Position numbers and translations under genes: made by a program. Under the pieces are notes generated by a model that did not search any database, was not told the DNA's origin, and worked only from the letters and a program-made list of their open reading frames with translations. A stretch of DNA of 64,000 nucleotides from Azonexus sp. (GTDB taxonomy: Bacteria; Pseudomonadota; Gammaproteobacteria; Burkholderiales; Rhodocyclaceae): NCBI GenBank assembly GCA_030696345.1, contig JAUYSK010000018.1, positions 81,992 to 145,991 on the forward strand, written 5' to 3'. Below, in pieces: positions 53,087-61,035 of this stretch; positions within the stretch are counted from its first letter, which is position 1, and the number at the start of each line of letters is the position of its first letter.

Positions 53087-54685
53087 TTATTCCATCGCCT
53101 CGTACAGCGGCAGGGTCAGGAACTCCGGGTATTCCGGGGTCAGCGACATTTCGTCGAAAATGACTGCGGCCTTGTCGTAGCTGGCGGTGTCTTCGCCCTG
53201 GGCGGTGACGAAGGCCTTCACCTTGGCCAGTTCCTCGGCAATCATCGGACGGACCATTTCAACGGTGACCTTGCGGCCGTCGTCGAGGATGCCCTTCGGC
53301 GAAACGACCCACTGCCAGACCTGCGAGCGGGAGATTTCGGCGGTGGCCGCATCTTCCATCAGGTTATGGATGGGCACGCAGCCGTTGCCGGCCAGCCAGC
53401 TGCCGAGGTAATGGATGCCGACGTTGATGTTGTTGCGCAGGCCGGCTTCGGTGATCGGCTGTTCCGGCTGGAAGTCCAGCCACTGGGCCGGGCCGAAGTT
53501 GCCGGAAACCTGCTTTTCCCACTGGTTCGGCTTGTCGCCGAGAACCTTGACGAACTCTTCCATGGCGATGGGCACGAGGCCCGGGTGGGCAACCCAGCCA
53601 CCGTCGAAGCCGTCGTTGGCATCGCGGGTCTTGTCATGACGGATGCCGGCCAGCGCCTTTTCGTTGGCAACCGGATCGTTCTTGATCGGAATTAGGGCCG
53701 ACATGCCGCCCATGGCCGGGGCGCCGCGCTTGTGGCAAGCCTGCACCAGCGCTAGGGCATAACCGCGCATGAAGGGCACTTCCATGGTGATGGCGCTACG
53801 CTGGGCCAGGCAGAAGTCCTTGTTCTTCTTGAATTTCTTGATGCACGAGAAGATGTAGTCCCAGCGGCCGGCGTTCAGGCCCGACGAGTGATTGCGCAGC
53901 TCATACAGGATTTCTTCCATCTCGAAAGTGGCGAGGATGGTTTCGATCAGCACGGTGGCCTTGATGGTGCCTTGCGGCAGGCCGATATGGTCCTGGGCCA
54001 TGACGAAAACGTCGTTCCACAGGCGGGCTTCGAGATGGCTTTCCATCTTCGGCAGGTAGTAGAACGGGCCGGCGCCGCGGGCGATCTGCTCCTTGGCATT
54101 GTGGAAGAAGACCACGGCGAAGTCGAAGATGCCGCCGCCAACGCGCTGACCGTCGACCAGCACGTGCTTTTCATCGAGGTGCCAGCCGCGCGGACGGATC
54201 TGCAGGGTGGCGATGGTGTCGTTGAGCTTGTATTCCTTGCCGGCTTCGTTCTTGAACGACAGTTCGCGACGGATGGCCTTGTACAGGTTCATCTGGCCGA
54301 CGATCTGGTTGTCCCAGTTCGGCGAGTTGGAGTCCTCGAAATCGGTCATGTAGGAATCAGCGCCGGAATTGAAGGCGTTGATGATCATCTTGGCCTCAAC
54401 CGGGCCGGTGATTTCGGTGCGGCGGCGCTCCAGCGCCTTCGGCAGCGGCGCGATCTTCCAGTCGCCTTCACGAATGGCCTTGGTTTCCGGCAGGAAGTCA
54501 GGCATTTCGCCGGCATCGATGCGGGCCTGGCGGGCAACGCGGGCCTTCAGCAGTTCCTGGCGACGGGCTTCGAAGGCGCGATGCAGCTTGGCGACCAGTT
54601 CGAGGGCTTCGAAGGTGAGGACGGATTCGTAACCCGGCTTGATCGGGCCGGTGATTTGCACGCCTTGGGGCAGGTTGAGGGCCAT
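53087..54685 (-). CDS. aceB: Malate synthase A
   Basis: 532 residues, normal for MSA. Recognised blocks are PLPKALERRRTEITGPVEAK, NAFNSGADSYMTDFEDSNSP, ATVLIETILATFEMEEILYE (Mg-binding Glu), NAGRWDYIFSCIKKF and GMSALIPIKNDPVANEKALA. It condenses glyoxylate with acetyl-CoA to malate, the second step of the glyoxylate shunt. Isocitrate lyase is not in the window. It diverges from a LysR gene and ends in a strong terminator. Confidence 0.97.
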   Translation of the reverse strand: MALNLPQGVQITGPIKPGYESVLTFEALELVAKLHRAFEARRQELLKARVARQARIDAGEMPDFLPETKAIREGDWKIAPLPKALERRRTEITGPVEAKMIINAFNSGADSYMTDFEDSNSPNWDNQIVGQMNLYKAIRRELSFKNEAGKEYKLNDTIATLQIRPRGWHLDEKHVLVDGQRVGGGIFDFAVVFFHNAKEQIARGAGPFYYLPKMESHLEARLWNDVFVMAQDHIGLPQGTIKATVLIETILATFEMEEILYELRNHSSGLNAGRWDYIFSCIKKFKKNKDFCLAQRSAITMEVPFMRGYALALVQACHKRGAPAMGGMSALIPIKNDPVANEKALAGIRHDKTRDANDGFDGGWVAHPGLVPIAMEEFVKVLGDKPNQWEKQVSGNFGPAQWLDFQPEQPITEAGLRNNINVGIHYLGSWLAGNGCVPIHNLMEDAATAEISRSQVWQWVVSPKGILDDGRKVTVEMVRPMIAEELAKVKAFVTAQGEDTASYDKAAVIFDEMSLTPEYPEFLTLPLYEAME

Positions 54686-54798
54686 GAGGAACTCCTGAGT
54701 GAAGGATGAATGGATGTTGCGCTGCAGCGAATTCTATGACTCTTCTATAAGAGTTAAAAGACAGATAGAATCAATTCATCTTTTACTTTAGGTATCAA
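54686..54798. promoter_or_regulatory. aceB/lysR divergent control region
   Basis: 113 bp, noticeably AT-rich, containing three nested or overlapping dyads: ATTCTAT / ATAGAAT (54731-54737, 54765-54771), CTCTT / AAGAG (54740-54753) and TAAAAGA / TCTTTTA (54755-54761, 54779-54785). It is plausibly a LysR operator plus both promoters. Confidence 0.5.
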
Positions 54799-55701
54799 AT
54801 GGACCGCCTGAAACAGATCGAAGCCTTCGTTTCGGCCGCTACTCGGGGCAGTCTCTCGGCGGCTGCGCGGGTTGAGGGCGTCACGCCGGCGATTATCGGA
54901 CGGCGCCTCGATGCCCTGGAAGCGCGGCTCGGCGTCAAATTACTGCTGCGCACCACGCGGAAGTTAACGATTACGTTCGAGGGCCAGGCCTTTCTTGAGG
55001 ATTGCCAGAAAACGCTCAACGATCTGGCCAATGCCGAAGCAGCGGTGTCGCTGGGCAGTGTGCGGGCCAGCGGCCAGTTGCGGGTCTCCGCGCCCTCGGG
55101 CTTCGGGCGGCAGCATGTCGCACCGCTGGTCGGCGATTTCATGCTGGCCAACCCGGAAGTGCGGGTCAATCTGAACCTCAGCGATCGACTGGTCGATCTG
55201 GTCAATGAAAACATCGACTGCGCCATCCGCATCGGCGAATTGACCGATTCCAGTCTGATCAGCGTCCGTCTCGGCGAAATGCGCCGCATGGTCGTCGCCA
55301 GCCCGGCCTATCTGGTCGCCCACGGCGTGCCACGCGAACCAGCCGATCTGGTGACACATGAATGCCTGTCGCTCGGCCAGCAACGCGGCTGGGTCTTTCG
55401 TGATCCGGAGGGCGGGCAAGTCGATACGGTAAAGGTCGGCGGCAGCTTCGAGTGCAACGACGGCGCCGTGCTGCACGAATGGGCGCTGGCCGGCCGCGGC
55501 CTGGCCTGGCGGTCATTGTGGGAGGTTGGACAGGATTTGAAAGAGGGCCGGCTGACTTCTGTACTCGACGCCTGGCAGGCGCCACCCATGGGCATCTACG
55601 CCGTTTTTCCGCAGCGCCGCCATCTGCCGTTGCGGGTGCGGCTGTTCATTGATCTGCTCAAGGAAACCTACAGCCGGCCGAGTTATTGGGAATTGCGCTG
55701 A
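54799..55701 (+). CDS. LysR-type transcriptional regulator
   Basis: 300 residues. The N-terminal winged helix (MDRLKQIEAFVSAATRGSLS, then LGVKLLLRTTRKLTITFEGQ) is followed by a substrate-binding domain (LRVSAPSGFGRQHVAPLVGD, NIDCAIRIGELTDSSLISVR), the usual LTTR architecture of the AaeR/DsdC-like branch. Divergent from aceB with 113 bp between starts, so control of aceB is the natural inference; the effector is unknown. Confidence 0.94.
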   Translation: MDRLKQIEAFVSAATRGSLSAAARVEGVTPAIIGRRLDALEARLGVKLLLRTTRKLTITFEGQAFLEDCQKTLNDLANAEAAVSLGSVRASGQLRVSAPSGFGRQHVAPLVGDFMLANPEVRVNLNLSDRLVDLVNENIDCAIRIGELTDSSLISVRLGEMRRMVVASPAYLVAHGVPREPADLVTHECLSLGQQRGWVFRDPEGGQVDTVKVGGSFECNDGAVLHEWALAGRGLAWRSLWEVGQDLKEGRLTSVLDAWQAPPMGIYAVFPQRRHLPLRVRLFIDLLKETYSRPSYWELR

Positions 55702-55828
55702 ATCCTGATGAATTGCTCAATCCAACGTCTGGCAGAACATGCAAGACCAGGGCGATTCCTGACTCAAAAAATTGCACGGCCCGTGAAACTATTTCCATTG
55801 ATTGATCGTCCAACGGGCATATTGGTCA

Positions 55829-55861
55829 ATTCGTCATTCCCGTGCGGCAGGAATGACGAAT
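55829..55861. repeat. REP-like perfect palindrome
   Basis: ATTCGTCATTCC / GGAATGACGAAT, a perfect 12-bp stem with a 9-nt loop. The surrounding 250-bp spacer (55702-55951) has an open frame from 55708 without a ribosome-binding site, probably not a gene. The CGTCATTCCCG half-site recurs inside mutL at 4453-4480. Confidence 0.7.
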
Positions 55862-55951
55862 CCGAGTTAATCAGCGTTCTTTCGATGAAGATGGAAATCT
55901 TCAATTCATTCGGAAATAGCCTACGCAAAATCAACGCTCACAGGAGGTTTT

Positions 55952-56749
55952 ATGCGTGAAAAGACAGACACCGCTTTCGCCCCATCTCCCGGCATCTTTG
56001 ATCAATATGCCCGCGTAAACAGAGTTGACGTCCTCGCACCTTTTTCCTGGGTCAAAAAGGGTACGCGCGATCTATTGACTTGCCAGTTTTCCAGCATGTT
56101 CTATGGCGTCGCATTTGCCTTGATGGGATGGACCATCGCATTTTTCTATGGCGCTGCATACTGGCTAACGTTAGCCGCAATGGGTGCTTTCATGCTGGGC
56201 GGCCCGTTGCTCGCCATTGGTCTGTATGCCCTGTCCCGGCAACGCGAGCGCGGCGAAGAGCCGCATTTGCTGCCAACCTTGAGCTGCTGGCGCGGCAACA
56301 TGTCCAATCTTGCCATTTTTGCCCTGGTCATTGGCGTCGTAGCGCTGATCTGGGCGCGTGCCTCCATGGTCATCTTTGCCGTTCTCTACGATACCGGACT
56401 ACCCAGCGCCAATGATTTTGTCAGTGAGCTGCTGGCATTCAGCAATGTCAGTTTCGTTGTTACTTATCTGTCGGTCGGCGCGCTGTTTGCCAGCTTTATC
56501 TTCGCCATCAGCGTGGTTGCGGTGCCATTGATGTTCGACCAGGGAAAAGATGCGATCAGTGCCATGCTGCTGAGTCTTTCGGTCGTCGCCCGTAATCCTT
56601 TGGCCATGCTCATCTGGGCAGTACTGCTGATTTTGCTTATCGGGACAGGCTTCGCAACGGGCTTTCTGGCGCTGGTTTACACCGCTCCCATAGCGGGGCA
56701 TGCAACCTGGCACGCCTATAGAGACCTGATTAATGCGAAAGAAAATTGA
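55952..56749 (+). CDS. DUF2189 family membrane protein
   Basis: 265 residues; AGGAGG precedes the ATG. Six to seven transmembrane helices show the DUF2189 pattern (VDVLAPFSWVKKGTRDLLTC, ALMGWTIAFFYGAAYWLTLA, MLGGPLLAIGLYALSRQRER, VVAVPLMFDQGKDAISAMLL, GHATWHAYRDL). The function is unknown; some family members are annotated as cytochrome c oxidase subunit I-like, but the heme ligands expected for that are not evident. It stands alone between the palindrome and the signalling operon. Confidence 0.87.
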   Translation: MREKTDTAFAPSPGIFDQYARVNRVDVLAPFSWVKKGTRDLLTCQFSSMFYGVAFALMGWTIAFFYGAAYWLTLAAMGAFMLGGPLLAIGLYALSRQRERGEEPHLLPTLSCWRGNMSNLAIFALVIGVVALIWARASMVIFAVLYDTGLPSANDFVSELLAFSNVSFVVTYLSVGALFASFIFAISVVAVPLMFDQGKDAISAMLLSLSVVARNPLAMLIWAVLLILLIGTGFATGFLALVYTAPIAGHATWHAYRDLINAKEN

Positions 56750-56835
56750 GTTTGCGGCGCCAGATACCGCAACCGCAAAACGCGTGATTACTCCATCGCC
56801 AGAAAGCCGCCAGTCGCCCCGAACCGGCTGAGCCC

Positions 56836-59800
56836 TCAGCTATACGCTGGCTTCAGCCACTTCAGCAGTATCCCGAACAGTTTCTCCGGTAGCACCGGTT
56901 TGGTGATGAAGTCGTTCATGCCAGCCGCGAGGCAGGCCTGGCGGTCTTCGGCGAAGGCATTCGCGGTCATTGCCAGAATCGGTACCCGCTGATGCTGCGG
57001 CATTTGGCGGATGATGCCGGTGGCTTCGACGCCGTCCATGACGGGCATCTGCATGTCCATGAGGATCAGGTCGTAAGCGTTGGTGGTGGCCAGTGCCACC
57101 GCTTCCTGCCCATGGTTGGCGACATCGATTTGCCAACCGATATCGCCCAGAATGATCAGTGCCACTTCCTGGTTCGTCGGATCGTCCTCGACCAGTAACA
57201 GTCGTGCATGCCGGTAGTCGCGCCGCAGCGCGGCCTCTGCCTCTGCATCTGCCTCCGGGATTGCGGCATGCGCTGTCGATTTGCTTTCATCCTGGCCCGT
57301 CAGTGCGGGCAAGTGCCGTTGCAGGGCGTGGTGCAGCAGGGTGGCCGACAAGGGTTTGAGCAGGATCTCGTCAAAGCCGACCTTGTGGGCATCGTCCAGA
57401 ATCGTCGTATCGCCCGAGGCGGTTACCAGCCAGATCATCGGTTGATGACGCAAAGGCAGTACGCGCAGCGTCGCCATGACTTCAAAGCCATCCATGTCCG
57501 GCATCAGCAGGTCGACCAGGACCAGGTCAAAGGGATGCTCGCCCGCATCGGCCGCACTGATGATTTCCAGTGCAGCTTCGCCCGAGGCGGCCGCTTCGCT
57601 TTCCAGACCGGTCATGCGCAGCAATTGGGTGTGCACCATGCGGGTAATCAGGGTGTCGTCGATGACCATCGCCCGCTTGCCCTGGAGTGACGGGATCAGG
57701 TAGCGCTCCCGGGTGACGCTGACCCGGCTCAGCCGGACGGTGAGCCAGAAGGTGCTGCCAACGCCGAGTGTGCTCTCCACCCCGGCATCGCCGCCCATCA
57801 GCTTGGCGAGGCGGCGGGTAATGGCAAGGCCGAGACCGGTGCCGCCGAAGCGCCGCGTCGTCGAATTGTCGGCCTGCTCGAAGGCATGAAAAAGGCGTGG
57901 CAGGTGTTCGGCGGCGATACCGATGCCGGAATCCGTCACTTCCAGACGGAACAGGATGTTGTCGGCGGTTTCTTCGATGATCCTGGCGTGCAGGGTGATG
58001 GTGCCGTGCTCGGTGAATTTGATCGCATTGCCGAGATAGTTGAGCAGTGCCTGACTGAGACGGGTGACGTCGCCATTGACGACGCCCAGATCGTGGCTGG
58101 CATCGATGATGAGTTCCAGCCCCTTTTCGTGGACACGCTCAATGACCATGGCCGAAATACGGTCCAGCATCGCGTCAAGTTCGAAGTCGCTTTTTTCCAG
58201 CACCAGCTTGTCGGCTTCGATCTTGGAGATATCGAGAATGTCGTTGATTACACCCAGCAGGTGATCGGCTGAGGTGGCGATCTTGCCCAGCTTGTCGAGG
58301 TGTTCCGGCGCGCTGATCTTGCGCCGCAGCATATGGGTGAGCCCGATGATGGCGTTCATCGGCGTGCGTATTTCGTGGCTCATGTTGGCCAGGAAGGTGC
58401 TCTTGGCGTGGCTCGCAGCTTCGGCGGCTTCCTTGGCCTGGTTCAGTTCGGCGGTGCGTTCCCGCACCAGTACTTCGAGGCGCTCGCGATGCGCTTCGAG
58501 TTCGGCTTCCGCCAGCATGCGTTCAGTGATGTCGTAGTTGATGCCGACCATCGTCAGTGGTCTGCCTTGAGCATCGCGAATGATCATGCCGTTGGCCTTC
58601 AGCGTGCGAACTTCGCCGTCCGGCCGGACAATTCGGAATTGCGTATCGAAGGGCTTTTCACCCTTCAATGCCAGTTTCACCTCGGCGCTGGCCGCTTGAA
58701 GGTCGTCCGGATGCACGCAATTCTGCCATGCTGCGTACACACTCTCGAAGTTCGCCGGGTCGACGCCGTAGAGCTGGCACATCCAGTCGTCCCACTCAAG
58801 CGTGTTGGAGGCCAGGTCCAGTTCCCAGACCCCGATGCCGGCCGAGTCGGCGGCCAGGGACCAGCGCAAAAGTGAACGCTCAAGCAAGCGTTCGCCCCGC
58901 TTGCGCTCCGTGACATCCCGGTCCAGCCCGCGGTAGCCGAACAACGCGCCGTCGGCGTCGAGGATGGGCACGCCGCTGGTTTGCAGGTGGCGCAGGTTGC
59001 CGTCCTTGTGCAGGATGATGTTGTCGAGGTCGCGGAAGGGGTCGCGCCGCGCCGCGATGGCGGCGAATTTTTCGCCGACCCGGGTGGCTTCGTCGGGCGG
59101 CATCAGGTCGAAGGGCGTCCTGCCGACGACTTCCTGCGGCGTATAGCCCAGCAGTTCGGTCACGCCTTCAGAAACGTAGGTATAGACGCCATTGGCATCT
59201 ATCTCCCAGATCCAGTCGGCGGAAATCGCGGCAATGCCGGCAAAGCGTGCCTCGCTCTGCCTCAGGCTCTCTTCGGACAGCAGTCGCGCCAGTTCGCCCG
59301 AGGCGCGTACGGAAACCAGCGCCAGGATGGACTCGGCAAAGGCGCGACGTTTGAGCGGTTCGCGGCCGATCACGGCAATCAGGCCGATGGCCTGGCCGGT
59401 ATGGCTCCAGAGCGTGGCACCGATATAGCTTTCCGCCTTGAGTTGCTGCAGTGCTGCGTCATTGGGAAAAAGCGCGCTGACACTGGCCGGGAAGCAGCAC
59501 ACCGACTTGCCGGCGACGTCGCCGCAGGGGGTGTCCTTGAGCGCGTAGCTGACGTTGTCCTCGAAATGGCCGTCGCACCAGACTGCCAGCGTTCGCGCCG
59601 TGAGGCCGTCGCCCTCGAGTCGGTCGATGCAGACGTAAAACATGTCCAGTGTCTGTGACAGTTGCCTTGCCAGTTCATGGAAGAAGCATTCGTCGCTACC
59701 GCCACTGCTGGTGATGGCGAGGAAGGAGCGCATCTGGTCCTCCTTGCGCCGCTCGGTCACATCCTCCTTGATGCCGAGGTAATGGGTGATCCTCCCGTCG

Positions 59801-61035
59801 GCCTGGCGCACCGGAGAAATGATCTCGAGCTCGTTGTAGAGCTCGCCGTTCTTGCGCCGGTTGATGAACTCACCGCGCCAGACTCCGCCTTCGCCCAGCG
59901 TGCGCCACAGGTCCGCGTAGGTTTCGCGTGGCGTATTTCCGGATTGAAGAAAACTTGGATTGCATCCCTCCAGTTCGCTGACGGCATAACCCGACGAGGC
60001 GGCGGAAGCGGCGTTGGCGTACTCGATCTTTCCGGTCAGGTCGGTGATCAATATGCCGTTCGGACTCTGCGCCACCGCCTGCGTGAGCTGGCGCATCCTC
60101 TCGTCGATGCGCTGGCGCTCAGTCACGTCCTGCATTGCACCGATCATCCGAATGGCTTTACCGCATTCATCGCGCAGCACGTAGCCGCGATCGATGACTT
60201 CCGCGTAGGCGCCGTCGGCTTTGCGAAAACGGTACTCGTTATGCCAGACATCGAGTTCAGGACTGTTCACCACCTGGAAGAACGATTCGTGCACCCTTTC
60301 CTGATCATCCGGATGCACCCGCTCGACCCACCAGTGCGCACTCACCGGGCGCTCGACAATCTCGGTCCAGCCGAAAACAGTGGTTCCGGCCTCGTTCCAT
60401 CGTTGGGTATCCTGGACAATATCCCAGTCCCATATGACTTCGTTGGTCGCCTTGTTCGCCAGGCGATAGCGTTCAGCCAGCTCGAAAGCGTCTTTCTCCG
60501 CCAGCTTGCGTTCGCTGATGTCGGAAAGGGCAATCCGCACGGCTGTACGGCCAGCGCCTGTTTTTTGCGGCGCGTAATCAAGTTGCGCCTGAAACATCGA
60601 ACCGTCGGCGCGCTGCAGGGTCAGTTCCGTGCTGAGGGGCGCTGCCTGCTGCTTGACACTGAGGAATTGCCGCAGCCAGACATCCCGATCCGCGGGCGCG
60701 ACGCAGGCCGCAAAGCGATGATGCAACAAGGCTTTGCGCTCACTGCCCAGCAGCTTGACGCCGGTGAGGTTGATTGCCTCGATGACGCCTTCCGCCGAAA
60801 GCGTCAGATACCCTACCGGGGCGAATTCGTAGAGGTCGAGGTAACGGTCGCGTGACTCCTCCAGCGCCATTTGCGTCTGGCGCAAGGCCTCGTTTTGCAT
60901 CTCCAGTTCGATCTGGTGCACCTGTAAATCGTGCAGCAGATCGGCCACCGGCCGCGTTGGTGTGCTCTCGGGTGTACTTGAGACTTTTGCTTCGGCGGCG
61001 GCGCGCAGGGCTGAGGGCTCGTCCGGGCTGGTCAT
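56836..61035 (-). CDS. Hybrid histidine kinase with five PAS domains, GAF and two receivers
   Basis: 1399 residues, no transmembrane segments. Approximate order: coiled-coil start ([20 protein letters not shown]), PAS (65-180), PAS (185-310), PAS (315-435), GAF (440-600, Cys-containing [20 protein letters not shown]), PAS (605-730), PAS (735-855). The kinase core is HisKA with phospho-His in [20 protein letters not shown] and HATPase ([24 protein letters not shown]). Two C-terminal REC domains follow (Asp in [13 protein letters not shown] and [13 protein letters not shown]). It is the second gene of the operon; its start overlaps the CheB-CheR gene stop by 4 bp. The number of sensor domains is exceptionally high. 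Confidence 0.95.
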   Translation of the reverse strand: MTSPDEPSALRAAAEAKVSSTPESTPTRPVADLLHDLQVHQIELEMQNEALRQTQMALEESRDRYLDLYEFAPVGYLTLSAEGVIEAINLTGVKLLGSERKALLHHRFAACVAPADRDVWLRQFLSVKQQAAPLSTELTLQRADGSMFQAQLDYAPQKTGAGRTAVRIALSDISERKLAEKDAFELAERYRLANKATNEVIWDWDIVQDTQRWNEAGTTVFGWTEIVERPVSAHWWVERVHPDDQERVHESFFQVVNSPELDVWHNEYRFRKADGAYAEVIDRGYVLRDECGKAIRMIGAMQDVTERQRIDERMRQLTQAVAQSPNGILITDLTGKIEYANAASAASSGYAVSELEGCNPSFLQSGNTPRETYADLWRTLGEGGVWRGEFINRRKNGELYNELEIISPVRQADGRITHYLGIKEDVTERRKEDQMRSFLAITSSGGSDECFFHELARQLSQTLDMFYVCIDRLEGDGLTARTLAVWCDGHFEDNVSYALKDTPCGDVAGKSVCCFPASVSALFPNDAALQQLKAESYIGATLWSHTGQAIGLIAVIGREPLKRRAFAESILALVSVRASGELARLLSEESLRQSEARFAGIAAISADWIWEIDANGVYTYVSEGVTELLGYTPQEVVGRTPFDLMPPDEATRVGEKFAAIAARRDPFRDLDNIILHKDGNLRHLQTSGVPILDADGALFGYRGLDRDVTERKRGERLLERSLLRWSLAADSAGIGVWELDLASNTLEWDDWMCQLYGVDPANFESVYAAWQNCVHPDDLQAASAEVKLALKGEKPFDTQFRIVRPDGEVRTLKANGMIIRDAQGRPLTMVGINYDITERMLAEAELEAHRERLEVLVRERTAELNQAKEAAEAASHAKSTFLANMSHEIRTPMNAIIGLTHMLRRKISAPEHLDKLGKIATSADHLLGVINDILDISKIEADKLVLEKSDFELDAMLDRISAMVIERVHEKGLELIIDASHDLGVVNGDVTRLSQALLNYLGNAIKFTEHGTITLHARIIEETADNILFRLEVTDSGIGIAAEHLPRLFHAFEQADNSTTRRFGGTGLGLAITRRLAKLMGGDAGVESTLGVGSTFWLTVRLSRVSVTRERYLIPSLQGKRAMVIDDTLITRMVHTQLLRMTGLESEAAASGEAALEIISAADAGEHPFDLVLVDLLMPDMDGFEVMATLRVLPLRHQPMIWLVTASGDTTILDDAHKVGFDEILLKPLSATLLHHALQRHLPALTGQDESKSTAHAAIPEADAEAEAALRRDYRHARLLLVEDDPTNQEVALIILGDIGWQIDVANHGQEAVALATTNAYDLILMDMQMPVMDGVEATGIIRQMPQHQRVPILAMTANAFAEDRQACLAAGMNDFITKPVLPEKLFGILLKWLKPAYS

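Noticed and set aside
55708..55959. 83-codon ORF between lysR and the DUF2189 gene
   Set aside because: It contains the 33-bp palindrome, has no ribosome-binding site and no similarity to a known family.
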